64,000 nucleotides of DNA, from contig NC_092876.1 in NCBI RefSeq assembly GCF_028372415.1, positions 63,640,885-63,704,884 on the forward strand, read 5' to 3'. The notes below the pieces were generated by a model that was not told the DNA's origin, made no database searches, and saw nothing but the letters and a program-made list of their open reading frames with translations. Below are positions 41,011-52,914 of this stretch, piece after piece. How positions within the stretch are numbered: the first letter of the stretch is position 1; each line of letters opens with the position of its first letter. This stretch comes from Notamacropus eugenii. Taxonomy: Eukaryota > Chordata > Mammalia > Diprotodontia > Macropodidae. Made by a program: the position numbers and the translations under genes.

Positions 41011-41494
41011 ATAATCCCCCCAGCCCATCCCACCTCTACTCCTACCCTGTCCCCTTCATTTCCAAAAGGGCCATTTCAGACTAGTTTCTTAATAGTTGGC
41101 TACCAGATGTGAAGCATCAACATGTTAATAAGATTAAGGTAGTGAACGTGTTAGGCAGGGCTTTGTTCAGCCTGTCCTGAGGGTCCTTTTCCAATCAAAT
41201 GGTAAGGGGGAACCTATCATCCAAGGCTACGGCTGGAGTAGAGGTCCTGGAATTTACCGACAAACTGAAAAGGCTTTGTGTATGGGCCCAAGAACAAGGT
41301 GTGCGATGCCCATCCAAGGCTCGTCCTTGCAATGCAGAAAATCATATCACACCACTGACAGGCTAGCCAAAATAACACATTAAGAGTGTCTGCTGAAATG
41401 CTCAAGGTGCTGGGGGAAGGGGGTGAGGGTGGGGGAAGGCTTTGTCAGCAGAGGGAACCTGTTTAGATAAAATCCTGGATCCTTAAAGTGAGTC
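41011..41494. other. Repeat-poor sequence
   Basis: It includes 'gttaataagattaaggtagt' and evenly mixed sequence without family matches. Possibly unique and conserved, but no evidence beyond texture. Confidence 0.35.
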
Positions 41495-41695
41495 TGTGGC
41501 AGGTGGGATACAGCACTAAGCATGGAGTCAGGAAGACCTAAGTTTAAATCTTTCCTTAAGACACTTCCCAGCTATGTGTCCCTAGGCAAATCACTTAACC
41601 TGCCTGCCTGAAAAACAGGGATAACAGCTACTGTGACAGCTTCCCTTGTGAGGATAAAAGTGCTATATAAACACTAGTTGCTACTATTATTGTTT
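41495..41695 (+). repeat. tRNA-derived SINE
   Basis: 'agcatggagtcaggaagacc', 'caaatcacttaacctgcctg' and 'gaggataaaagtgctatata' identify it. It ends in (tat)n. Confidence 0.8.
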
Positions 41696-41894
41696 TAACA
41701 GAGCGTCTCCTTCTTCAGGCTGCAAACAGCAAAGTGTGTGCTCTCCATGCAATCACGATCTATGGAGTGTGGTAGTAAAATGATCCCACCTTTTCTCCTC
41801 AACCAGCTAAAAGCCCCCTTTGGGTAGAAACCTTACAATGGACTGAACGGTGACTAAACTCTAACCCAAGTTCTCAGAAGCACACAGACTATCC

Positions 41895-42250
41895 AAGGGC
41901 CAGCCATGAAGTCAGAGAACCTGGGTTCAAATCCCATGCCTTGGTTCAGCTGGATGACCTTGGTCAATTCACCTCCACTCTATGGGTCTCGCCTTCCTTA
42001 TTCAAATGGCATGGAAGAGAATCAGGTGGTTTAGACTTTTCTGAGTGTGTGTTCTGGATCCTTTTGTCAGTCTGGGGAAGTCTACGAACCCCTTTCTCAG
42101 AACAATGTTTCTAAATGAAGAAAATACAAAGGAAAGTGACAACTGAAATAATGTTATCAAAATATTGATAAAAAAAAAAGTTTACAGACTTCAGGTGAAG
42201 AGCTCCTGGTCTGGATGATCTGTAAGAAATCTGTGACCCCATGAACCGTT
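41895..42250 (+). repeat. MIR SINE split by a MITE
   Basis: 'gaacctgggttcaaatccca' and 'ggatgaccttggtcaattca' start it. After the MITE it resumes with 'gtctggatgatctgtaagaa' at 42209, matching the MIR 3' end. Confidence 0.6.
42023..42208 (+). mobile_element. hAT-type MITE
   Basis: Starts 'caggtggtttagac' and ends 'caggtgaagagctcctg', both degraded forms of the family ends. The middle has 'tcagaacaatgtttctaaat' and 'tatcaaaatattgataaaaa'. It sits inside a MIR. Confidence 0.65.
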
Positions 42251-42809
42251 TCTTTAACTGCATACCTTGACAACAACAGAAGCTCGACCCACCTGGACCA
42301 GGCTCCTGGGAGTGTCTGGAGTTAACGTCACAACCTAAGGCTGAGTTTCTTCATCTGTAAATTACCTTGGCACACGCCCTTCCAATCATTTCATTTTTTA
42401 AAATTTAGCAAGGCTGTAATCCTGGGAGGGACTGGTTCCCTAATTTCCAATGAGAGGGAGGGATTTCGGTCTATGTTCCTCATGTCTCCTCTATGAGACC
42501 AACACTGTGCTAGGCACAAAAGTGTACAACAGATACCTGAGCTGACCAAGTGAATCTAAGGGGCTTGACAATGTTGTGAGAAGGTAGCAGAGGGTCTGAT
42601 GGGAAATAAGACAGAAAGTACTCACTTTAGAAACCAATTTATTAAAAGACAAAACTGCAACTTACAAAAGAGGTGGCGCAAAGCAGGTCCCTGAGAAGCG
42701 GAGGGTCTAAGCATACTGTGCCGAGGACAGCAGGCATCACCTACCTGGGCGCAGATAACTAAGTGTCTGCCTTGTTTGCCCAGGTGTCCCTGGGGGTCTC
42801 AGCAGGCAT
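42251..42809. other. Unassigned sequence
   Basis: No repeat recognised. It contains 'ccaatttattaaaagacaaa', a possible minus-strand AATAAA at about 42638. Weak. Confidence 0.35.
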
Positions 42810-42925
42810 CATTTTAACCTCTTTGGGCTGCAGTGTCCTCATCTGTAAAGTGGGGATAACAGCTCCCCAGCCTCCTTCAGAGCTGCTGTGAGGACCAAAC
42901 AAGACACAAGATGTGACGTTAGGCT
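42810..42925 (+). repeat. MIR-type SINE fragment
   Basis: 'aacctctttgggctgcagtg', 'tcctcatctgtaaagtgggg' and 'agctgctgtgaggaccaaac' identify it. Confidence 0.7.
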
Positions 42926-43064
42926 TTCATCCACGTGTCAACAACTACAGACATCTCAGGTAGTATCACTGTTACTGGATGTTATTCATCAGCTCGGTAA
43001 CCCACAAAGGCATCAGTCAGAGCTGCCGCAGGGAGGTTAATAGGGTTTACTTCTCTTTTTCTGT

Positions 43065-43335
43065 ATGGTAGCTGGATGGTACACGGCACAGAGCCCTGGG
43101 TCTGAAGTCTGCAAGACCCGAGCTCAAATCTACCTCTAAGTACTTACTAGCTATGTGACTCTGAACATGTCACTTAAATGTTGTCTGCCTCAGTTTTCTC
43201 TACTGTAAAATGGGGTAATAGCAGCACCTACTTCCCCTGCCAGGGTGATGTTAAGGATCAAATGAGATAATATTTGTAAAGCACTGAACAGAGACTGGAA
43301 CATAATAGGTGCTACATAAATGCTAGCTACATTAA
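43065..43335 (+). repeat. tRNA-derived SINE with L2-like tail
   Basis: 'tagctggatggtacacggca' and 'cgagctcaaatctacctcta' lie in the head. 'gcctcagttttctctactgt', 'aaatgagataatatttgtaa' and 'aataggtgctacataaatgc' follow. Nearly full length. Confidence 0.85.
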
Positions 43336-43510
43336 CAGGACTGTTATATCGTCATCATCATCACCACCACCATCAGGAAATGTGCAGAGCCAAAATGCTG
43401 AGTCTAAATGAGGAAGGGGTGCTGGCAAATACAAGCAATGCCACAGACACTTCCTTCACCCAGTCTGAGGAGAATGAAAGTAGAGAGTCCTGCTTTAATG
43501 CACTTATGTG

Positions 43511-43516
<6 letters not shown>

Positions 43517-43576
<60 letters not shown>

Positions 43577-43580
43577 TATT
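43517..43580. repeat. (AT)n microsatellite
   Basis: About 30 AT units with one phase slip at 43570. Self-complementary, so cruciform-prone. Confidence 0.97.
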
Positions 43581-43599
43581 CACTACAGAGGTGAGCATA

Positions 43600-43682
43600 G
43601 AAAAGTGTCAGAGCTGGCCAGAATCTGAGAGATCATTTAGACAGATTCCCTTGCTTTACAGATGAGGATGCTGAAGGTCCAT
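43600..43682 (-). repeat. MIR SINE fragment
   Basis: 'gtgtcagagctggccagaat' and 'tttacagatgaggatgctga' are reversed MIR. Confidence 0.65.
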
Positions 43683-45164
43683 ATATAACATGCCCAATTT
43701 ATGGATACTTCAAGATAAACACCGTTAGATGAGAAATTTATCATCAAGAGGCAAGTTGGTTTCTCTCTACAAACACAATATTAGAAATAAATCCTGGAGC
43801 GAGAAAGAGAGGACAGGGCCACACTATTTGGAAAGGCATGATTCGCTAGTGATCACATGCATCCTCCCTGCTGCAGTCTGTACTTACAATCTGTATAATT
43901 GTGTTTGGGGTTTGTTTTTTGAAAAGTACACCAAATTTTATTAAGAAAATTTAATATAGTTACCGTACACAAAATACCATGACAAGGGGCTCCCTTCACT
44001 GAAGAGCGAGAATGTCTGAGGGGCTGGGGGGTGTCTTCCAAACAGACACACTTATCTAGGATTTTGCAAATGCCATTTGCTTCAGGTTCACTGGAGCCAA
44101 CTAGATGCTGTAATGGGATTCCTTGCATTAGCATTCTACCTAAATTTCATTCCAGGGAGCACAGAGCACTGACCAGTAAGAGCTGATTTAGGTAGATGCC
44201 AATAGACAATAAGTTTCAAAACACATAAAGATATGGCACTGGGGGGATTACTTATCACGGGGAGGAAGCCACCTTTGCTTCTCAGAGGCTAGGGCAAGGG
44301 AGCCCCAGGTCCTATCAGGTCAGAAGTTTCAAGTATGGGCCCAGAATTACCAGTTCTACGCATGCTCACTTCCTGAGGCCTGAGGACTAGCTAGGTTTGG
44401 AGAACATCATCGCTGGAATGATCACAGGGAAGGTCTATCAAGTCACAGAGCACCCAGATGGGGCATTGATGTATATATACACATGCAAATTCGGTTCCAC
44501 TTCAAATTCGTCCTCTTGTTAAATTTTTAACAGGCACTCCACTCTCCCACCACCAAATTCCCTTCTTTTCAAGTTAATTCTTTTGGGGGTCAAAACAGGA
44601 AGAATGAAGTAAGAAAGCTTCGACCTTCTGCGTCTAAGGAACAAATAAGATGACTCCAGGTGAGCAGAAGCAGGGGAGCCTGCATGTTCCATGACATTAA
44701 AACCTGTGCTTAACACTCCCAGTTATTAATAAGAGTTTTTCTAAGATGACAATTGCTGCAGCTGAAAATATAGAGGCTGCCCACATAAAAGGAACCAAAT
44801 TAATTCTAAAATTCTGACAGACTCTTCCTTTCAAATAAGTCTCTCACTTACCTTAGTGGTAAACTTTTTCAGAACATTGTAGGCATGTGTGGAATCTTGG
44901 TCAGGAACGTCTGTAAGTGTCATTTCCTTCTCTCGTCCACATAGCGGCTCCGAGGCCAAGCAGGCTTAGGGAAGGCTGAAACCGAGCTCTCCCTTCCTTC
45001 CCCTTGGTGTGCTCTTTTTCAGGCTTTTCCCCAACTGCTGGCCAAGCAAGTGCCCATTACAGCATCTGTCTTAGGAATCTTGAGGGGCAGACACAACAAA
45101 CAGGGAAGGACAGAACTGGGCAGGCAGGCATACTGGCAGCTCTCAGCATTGTTCATGAGATGTA
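43683..45164. other. Repeat-free block
   Basis: No repeat recognised over 1.5 kb, unusual for this window. The candidate minus-strand exon and poly(A) signal listed separately lie within it. Confidence 0.5.
43915..44923 (-). other. Candidate minus-strand transcript: short coding exon and poly(A) signal
   Basis: On the minus strand an ATG at 44923-44921 with a purine at -3 opens 24 codons (MTLTDVPDQDST, then HAYNVLKKFTTK). They end in a textbook donor, AAG at 44854-44852 followed by GTAAGT. An in-frame stop lies about 60 bases upstream, so the ATG could be a true start. A poly(A) signal AATAAA lies downstream at 43942-43937 within repeat-free DNA. I do not recognise the peptide, no acceptor or second exon is convincing, and no GT-rich element follows the poly(A) signal. 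It could be a chance match or part of a noncoding RNA. Confidence 0.2.
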
Positions 45165-45690
45165 GGTCAAGGCAGTGGGAAGCAGGCAGGCCCTGGACTC
45201 AGGACAGCCAGGGTTAAGACTTGGTCATGCCACTTACTAAATGTATGTTTCCTTATTTGCAAAAATAAATGAAAAAATGAATAGATGAATGATTAAGAGA
45301 GGGAAGGAAGGAAGCAAGAAAGGGATGGAAGGAGGGAAAGTAAACCAGTGAGGCAGTGATGACTTAGTTAAGTATCTGAGGTTTATAGAGTTATTTTCTT
45401 CATGACCACTCTGTGAAGCAGGTACTGCCAATATCACCCCCATTTTATAGAGGAAGAAATACAGCTTTTTACAGCCTAAGTGACTTGTCCATGGTTACAT
45501 CAGGGAGGATGAGAAGCCAGGCCTTCCAGGACCAGCTCTCTACTCTGCTGAGCTGAAATGACCATCAGAGCCAGAAGGAGCTCTGCCCCATCTGCAGAAA
45601 GCTGAGAGTCAGGGAGAAGAGACCCTTCAACTGTGACAACTTTTCAGAGGCAGTACTAGGACTGACGCTCAGGTTTCCTAATTCCTTGTT
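45165..45690. repeat. SINE and MIR remnants
   Basis: 45165-45265 is a forward SINE head ('ggaagcaggcaggccctgga'). 45297-45345 is a GGAA-rich tract. 45370-45555 is a reversed MIR-type SINE ('cattttatagaggaagaaat'). 45560-45690 is reversed MIR ('atcagagccagaaggagctc'). Confidence 0.55.
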
Positions 45691-46159
45691 CACTTCTCCT
45701 TGCAGGGTAGCATGTGACATCGAAAACCTTGGCTTGAATTAAGAAAAAAGGAGAGAAACAAATAGACAATGTAGAATTGTCAATTAAGAACTCTGGATCC
45801 TCTGACTTTGGATTACTAGTCACAAGAATCCCATCTTCCACATTTTAACTAAATGGCCAGAATTTTCTTTGTGATTTTGTAACTGCATTCCTACATCCAT
45901 CTAGAGAACCCTTATGCTTTTAAAGGAAGCAGCTTCACTTTCACGCTGTATTCGAGGGCAAGGTCAGCTGGGAGAGCAACACCCATTCTCCTAAAAATTA
46001 ATGAAGACAGTAAGAAACATTATCTCATTCCTTACTGACCCGAGCTCATATATTCACTTACTGACAAACTACCTACTATTTTTTAAACTCAGGAAAGGCA
46101 GAAGTTTGGGGACCAGAAAGGGGGCAGGCGAAATGCACTCAAAGAAATTCGTAACACGT
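45691..46159. other. Unassigned sequence
   Basis: No repeat recognised. Confidence 0.4.
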
Positions 46160-46352
46160 AGAATTTAGAGCCAGAACCAGGGGCTTTGGGGCTCATCTAA
46201 CTCAAGCCCCTCATTTTACAGAAAGGGGAAAAAATCATAGGTCCTTTGGGGACTTTAAGGGCTAGTGATTCACTTGTCCCAAAGCAAACTGGGGGCAAAA
46301 GCCAAGTCTAGAACCTAGAGTGCTTGACTACTAGTCCAAAGCTCCACAGTCT
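46160..46352 (-). repeat. MIR SINE
   Basis: 'gaatttagagccagaaccag', 'agcccctcattttacagaaa' and 'tagtccaaagctccacagtc' are in reversed order. Confidence 0.75.
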
Positions 46353-46899
46353 ATCTTCCTGAAAGGGTACGAAAGATAGAAACACTGGTATACAAAGCCA
46401 TTTGTCCTAATCTGAGCAATTCTGGAACCTGGGATCAGATAGCTCAACTGATCCTGGGGTCAGAAAGCCAAGATCATGTTCCTCTATACCATATTACAGC
46501 CACCATTAGCAGTGAAGGATGAAAGGTGGCGGGTAGCACAATTTAGAGGGTTTACTTCACCCAAATTTCACTAGCAGCTCAAAATGGAAATAAAAAGACT
46601 GGCCTATAAAACTATCAGTGCCTCAGGAGAATCTGAAGCAATGGGCTTCGTGACATTTCCATAAGCCTGAGGAAGTTGGGCAGAATCTTAATTAGAGCCA
46701 CAATGATTTGACTAAAAGCCTAAAAAAAAAAAAAAAGTCTAGTCCTGAGATGAAAGTTGCCTACTCTTATCCCTTCTCTTTCTGCCTCATTCCATACACA
46801 CGGACTCCATCCCCCAATCATCTAATGCTCTACCACTACTTTCCTTAGCCTAGCAGTTCATAAATGTGAAAGACACGTGAGGCCAGGAACTCATGGGTC
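46353..46899. other. Repeat-poor sequence
   Basis: Nothing recognised apart from an A14 run near 46723. Confidence 0.4.
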
Positions 46900-46990
46900 A
46901 GATACATCAAAGCTGAGGAAGACCTTAGAGACTGCCTAATCTAATGCTCATTTTACAAATGAAGAAACTGAGGCCTTGAGAGAAAAGGCT
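46900..46990 (-). repeat. MIR SINE fragment
   Basis: 'ttttacaaatgaagaaactg' and 'aggccttgagagaaaagg' form the reversed core. Confidence 0.7.
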
Positions 46991-47509
46991 TATTATTGAG
47001 ATCCCCCAGTACGCATGTCCCAGGCAAAAAATGGTAATGAATGTAAAGGTCATCTGGAACCTCCAAAACTATAATTATTAATCCAGTGAATTGTCTTATA
47101 CTTGATTCTTCATTAAAACATTTAGGCTTCTCTGCTTCTGTTCCCAAAAAGAGAAATCTAGAGCAGGGAAGAATGAAGTCCTGAACTCTGCTCTTTGCAT
47201 CAGATTTGGGTGAGCGAGAAGGAAAAGGTTCCCATTAACCGATGTTTTTCAAAAGGAAACAAAGCAAAACCAAGTTCAAAGAATAACCAATGAACAGGAC
47301 TTGGTTCCAGGAGAAAAAAAAATTAAAAAGTGTGATCAAACTTCACATGTTTGAAAAAAGAAAGGAAAAAGACTGACTCTCCTACAACCCTGCATAAAGG
47401 AATAATGAGAGAATCATCAGAATTCTTGGAGGTGTGGGGGCTAGAGCCAAGTCAAAAATACTCTATACCTAGGACTGACTCTCACATGGTGAAGAACTCA
47501 AAAAATGCA
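46991..47509. other. Unassigned sequence
   Basis: No repeat recognised. Confidence 0.4.
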
Positions 47510-47700
47510 GGCCCCCCCTACCTGGAAGTCACAAGGCCTGTGTCCCAACCTTGGCTCTGCCACAAACCAGAGGTTAAGAGCCTGACCTTCTTCATGTCCA
47601 GGTCATGTCCTCATCAGCAGAATGATGGAGTAATCTATACCAAGGTGATCTGTAAGGAAGGCCCATGCTGCTTTAACATTCCATATTCTAAGATCCCTCC
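47510..47700 (+). repeat. MIR SINE
   Basis: 'cctggaagtcacaaggcctg', 'tggctctgccacaaaccaga' and 'catattctaagatccctcc' identify it. The 163-codon open frame from 47351 spans this MIR and is therefore not a gene. Confidence 0.65.
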
Positions 47701-49864
47701 AAGATTCACAAGTTCTATGAAGATACACAAAAGGCAACCAAAATGTCACCCTTTCACATTTCCATTTCTAACAGGAAGTTCTCTAGTTAACTCCCCAAGG
47801 ATACTCAGGGCATGGGACAGATTGAGCACCTGGCTCATGTAGGCTGAAAAGTATAAATGAGGTACTATCTTGGACCACTTCCCAGACGCAGGAGCACATA
47901 AGAGTCCAGCAGACTTTGCTGCTCTGATGTATTCTATTTTTTCTACTTGAGAGATTCGTAACTTTGTCCAATCCTTTCCAAAACAGCTTACAACCTCATT
48001 CCCCCCACCATCTACTACTTCATGAGTTCCTTACATGGCCAAAAACAAGCATCAGCTAGCTTGTGATAAACCTCCTGATGATGAGCATCTGACCTTGGTC
48101 AGGCTGGTCCAAGGACAGACACACTGCCAGAGCCTTACTCCAAGATCCTCCTGCCTGGTGGGGTGTGCCACTTTTTCCTTCATAGGAGTATCCTGTGAAC
48201 CTCAGTAGGCACTGGAGAAGGCTCCTGTCGGACATATTTTCTGTAGCTTTAATAACTTTTTGATGCTCTCAGGGATTCACAGTTTGAAACAGTTCATTCT
48301 CTAGGACAATGTGATGTTGTTTCTCCCCACCTCATAAGGTCACGAGGAAAACTGCTTTGTAAAAGTTAAACGTGTATGAGTTATTTTCCAGAACAAATCT
48401 AGCTTTCAAGCTGAGTGACAGCCCCGTTCTTCAAATACATGCTTTGTTGAGCTCCCAAGCTCACTAAGGAAAGTACCTCATTTGCTAAATCACACACCTT
48501 TGCTGACATCTTGACAGACTCAATTGTCTCTGAATGAGAAAAAAAGAGGAAATGGGAAGACCTCCAGGGAAGGTTTGTGTAAGGAGTTTTGCATAGGTCT
48601 GAGAAAGTCTGCTTTCTTGTATCAAGTACCAGATGAGGGAAAACAAAGACCTTGAGGTCTGGAGTTCACCTTTTGTCTGGAGAACATTTATGGAATGGTG
48701 TCATTTATACTCCAAAATAAATTTTAAACACATTCCAAAGTCAAATAAAAGGGTTTTGGAACTTTCGATACTTTCTTTTCCATCACTGTGAATATTTGAG
48801 AGTAGCCTATCACCTGCCCTCATGAGAGTAAATCTGAGTATACACTTTTAATATTTATATACTTAGATCTTACATCACAAAAATCATCTGCAGAGAAGTG
48901 ACATAAAGAGATTACTCTGGACATACAGGCCTAGTCATGCAGCAAGAATGAGACAGATTTTGACTGACCAAGAAGTATACCTTCAAGATATTGAAAAAAT
49001 GAAAAAGTCTCCAGCAGGCTCAGTAGGTGCCCCCCTTAGAACATTTATGGGGAAACATGAACAAGGATCACACAGGGTAAGGAGGGAAAATGGGGATTTG
49101 ATCCCTGTGCCAATGGAGGGAAGAACCACAGGAGATTGCAGAGCAATGAAAGCATCAAATCACAGTAATTCCAAGAAGGCATATTGTAATTTAAATTCAA
49201 GCTTCAGCACCACTGGAAGGGTTAAGTGGGGTCAACACCTACCCAAAGATGACACCCTGAGTTGTTTTTCTCAGCGAGGTGAAGGATTGTGTACTTACCC
49301 ATCTGATAATCTCACTCATTCCCCATGTCACCAATGGCAGAACCTGCTACATTTAGGGATGCAGTCACTGAACAAAGCAAAGAAAACTGATACCCAGACA
49401 TAGTTCTCATTAATTACCTATGCCACCGTCCCCCTTGTTTTATGTACCAGTTTAGGTTTGGCTAACAGCTGTGTATGTAAATTCACTTTGTATTAAACCA
49501 AATTAGTTTCCCCTTGATAACAGGTTATTTAAAAGATGTTTTAAACAGACTGGGGAAGGCTTATCCACAGGATCCTTGGGAGAATCCTTTCTGAATGTAA
49601 ACCAACCACAATCTCCGCTCTCCTACCCTCATCTATCTGTTTTGTGGTGTGGAAGTGACCCTGGGTCCAAGCTTAGGTTTTTTTAAACTGGAAAGGCTTC
49701 AAATTCTGTTGATGGTAACTAGGTAACAGATGAACTTTTCAACTACAGCAACTTATAAGTGATCATCTAATAAAGAAAATGGGGGAAGTGGGGAGATGTC
49801 TGTCATCTTCATCCTGTGGCTATCACAGACCCCTGAATGACTTTCAATAGGCACCTACTAACAC
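47701..49864. other. Longest repeat-poor block in the window
   Basis: Over 2.1 kb I recognise no interspersed repeat or tract. A plus-strand open frame of 151 codons runs 48948-49403 (starts MRQILTDQEVYLQDIEK). It matches nothing I know, shows no domain or signal peptide, and has no clear promoter. It is most likely chance. Confidence 0.45.
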
Positions 49865-50030
49865 ATTCCTGGGTTCTAGTTCCTAGTTCTGTCAGTGAAT
49901 AGTTATTTGATAAATCACTTCCCTTCCCTGGGCGGGCCTCAGTCATTTCCTCTTCAAACCAAGGGGCTCAGACCACATTATCTCCAAGTTCTTTTTAATG
50001 TTCAATATCATGTAACATGAAACCAAAAGT
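49865..50030 (+). repeat. MIR SINE, cut by L1
   Basis: 'cctgggttctagttcctagt', 'gcctcagtcatttcctcttc' and 'ttatctccaagttcttttta' identify it. The L1 integrates just beyond its 3' end. Confidence 0.65.
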
Positions 50031-50047
50031 TACAAAAGAAAAATGCT

Positions 50048-52029
50048 CTGAAATAATAAACAACTTTGGCAAAGTTGCAGGTTACAAAATAAACCCACAT
50101 AAATCTTCTGCATTTCTATATATTACTAACAAAGTCCAACAGCAAGAGATAGAAAGAGAAATCGCATTTAAAGCAATGGTAGACACTATAAAATATCTGG
50201 GAGTCTACCCGCCAAAGCAAACTCAGGGACTATATGAACACAACTACAAAACACTTTTTTCACAAATAAAGTCAGATCTAAGTAAGTGGAAAAACAGTTG
50301 CTCATGGGTAGGCCAAGACAATGTAATAAAAATGACAATTCTACCTAAATTAATTTACTTTTTCAGGGCCATACCAATAAAACTACCAGCTAACTTTTCT
50401 AGAGCTAGAAAAAATAATATCAAAATTCATCTGGAAGAACAAAAGGTCCAGAATATCAAGGGAACTAATGAAAAGAAATGCTAAGGAAGGTGGCCTAGCC
50501 GTACCAGATCTCAAATTGTACTATAATGCAACAATCATCAACACCACTTGGTACTGGCTAAGAAAGAGAGGGGTGGACCAGTGGAATAGGTTAGGTACTC
50601 TAGACACAGTAGTCAATGAATACAGCAACTTACTGTTTGATAAACCCAAGGACCCCAGCTTCTGGGACAGGAACTCACTGTCTGACAAAAATTGCTAAGA
50701 AAACTGTGTAACAGTGTGGCAGAAACTGGGCATAGACCAATGCCTGACACTGTACACAAGAATAAAGTCCAAACAGATATATGATCGAGGTACAAAGATT
50801 GACACTATAAACAAATTAGAGAAGCAAGGAATAGTGTATTTGTGAGATTTATGGAAAATGGAGAAATTTTTGACTAAAGATATAGAAAACATTATGAAGT
50901 ACAAAATGGAAAATTTTAATTTAATTGAAAAAGTTTTTGCATAAACAAACCCAATGCAACCAAGATTAGGAGGGAAGCAGAAAACTGGGAAAGAATTTTT
51001 GCCAATTCATTTCTAAAATATATAGAGAACTGAGTCAAGTGTACAAGAACACAAGTCATTCCCCAAATGATAAATGGTCAAAGAATATGAACAAGTAGTT
51101 TTCAGAGGAAGAAATCAAAACTATCTAGTCATATGAAAAGACGCTCTAAATCACTATTGATTAGAGAGTGCATCTCTAATGCACTCTCTAATGAGATGTG
51201 CATCATCAAAACAACTCTGAGGTACTACATCACACCTATCAGATTGGCTAACATGACAAAACAGGAAGATGATAAATGTTGGAGAAGAGGTGGGAGAGCT
51301 GGAACACTAATTCATTGTTGGTGGAACTGTGAACTGATCCAATCATTCTGGAGGGCAATTTGGAACTATGCCCAAAGGGCTACAAAAATGTGCATACCCT
51401 TTGACCCAGCAATATTGCTTCTGGGACTCTATCCCAGAGATCACAGAAATGGGAAAGGGTCCCACATGTACAAAAATACTTACAGCAGCTCTCTTTGTGC
51501 CCAAAAACTGGAAATCAAGAGGATATCCATCAATTGGGGAATGGCTGAACAAGTTGTATATGAATGTATTGGAATACTATTGTGCTATAACAAATGATCA
51601 ACAGGAAGACTTCAGAGAGGCCTGGAAAGACTTATATGGACTGATATTGAGTGAAAGGAGCAGAACCAGGTGAACTTTGTACACAGCAACAACCACAGTG
51701 TGCAAGGAATTTTTCTGGTAGACTTAGTCCTTCCTAGCAATGCAAGGACCTAAAAAATTCCCAAAGGACTTTTGAGGCAAAACGCCTTCCACATCCAGAG
51801 GAAGAACATGGAATTGGAACACAGAATGAAACAGACCATTTTCTTTTGTGTTTTGTTTTGTTTTATGGTTTCTCCCATTCATTTTAATTCTATATAAGAC
51901 TGCACACCATCTCAGGGAGGAAGGGGGAAAGAAGGGAGAGGGAAGGGAAAAATCTAAAATATATGGAAGTGATTGTAGAACACTGAAAACAAATAAAATT
52001 ATTTTATACAATCATAAGAAATCATAAAA
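50048..52029 (+). mobile_element. L1, 5'-truncated, with target duplication
   Basis: It enters ORF2 after the RT active site, reading EIINNFGKVAGYKINPHKS, KMTILPKLIYFFRAIPIKLP, GGLAVPDLKLYYNATIINT and, in the cysteine-rich end, KCWRRGGRAGTLIHCWWNC. ORF2 would end near 51672. A 3'UTR follows ('gcaacaaccacagtgtgcaa', 'acgccttccacatccagagg') with an A-rich end. The 14-base duplication 'aaaagaaaaatgct' lies at 50034-50047 and 52030-52043. At least three frame breaks are present, and a quasi-palindrome lies at 51160-51192. Confidence 0.92.
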
Positions 52030-52104
52030 AAAAGAAAAATGCTACCTTAGGCACATATATTTTTCCAGTAACTCCCCAAAGAATCCAGCTTCTCTTCCTA
52101 CTAT

Positions 52105-52285
52105 ACGATCTTAAGTTGGAAGGTACCAGCGAGGACAATCCAATCACTTTACAAGACAAGAAAAAAACAGAGGCCTAGAGAACAGAAGGAACTTGTCGAA
52201 TATCATACAAATAAATGACAGAGCCAATCTTGGAAATCAAACTTTAAGACTCCAAATGCAATGTTCTTTCCACTTTACCCTCTTT
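52105..52285 (-). repeat. MIR SINE
   Basis: 'gatcttaagttggaaggtac', 'aaaacagaggcctagagaac' and 'ccaaatgcaatgttctttcc' are in reversed order. Confidence 0.75.
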
Positions 52286-52904
52286 CCTAAGAGACAGTTG
52301 GTATTTTCACCAGTAAATTCTACTCTAGAAGAACTGTGGTCAAATAGCTTTCTCATTTAGCAACTCCGGGGTTTGGGGTTTTTTTTAAATCCATTTAAAT
52401 TTCAGATTATCTTCTTGATGGGAAAATGTGCTAAAATTTGTGGTAATAAATTAATTTTTAAAAAGTCTATTAAAGTCCTGCTATGATGCTTTATCATGAT
52501 GCAAAACTGACCTTGAGTTCTCTACGGCTGACCAAAGAGCCACAGCAGATCCTACATTAAGCTTGGCAAGGTTCCCGGCGCAGAGGTGACAGGAATGTTT
52601 GTTCTTCAAGAATTAACCTTAGCTAATGTGGGGAGAAGTTTCTCATGAATGTGGTTTCAGGGTAATAAATGTTTCTAACATAGAAACTCTTCCCGAGACC
52701 ATCTCTGAAACAGTAGTGCTGGTGAAGTCCATGAGGAAATCCTAGAACCCTGAAGTCAACAGACATATCACTTGACTACATCAAGTTAAGGTATACCATA
52801 AAAAATACTAAAGTGATGAATCGGTTATATGTAAAAATAAAAGTTCTAATCTATACAACCTTTTGAAATACTCAAAGGGGAAAAACTGGAGTATAAGGAG
52901 CAGG
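52286..52904. other. Unassigned sequence
   Basis: No repeat recognised. Confidence 0.4.
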
Positions 52905-52914
52905 GCCCTATTGG

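Noticed and set aside
43517-43580. TATA-type promoter in the AT run
   Set aside because: A plain (AT)n microsatellite with no supporting motif.
47351-47842. 163-codon open frame
   Set aside because: The middle is a forward MIR copy; no homology recognised.
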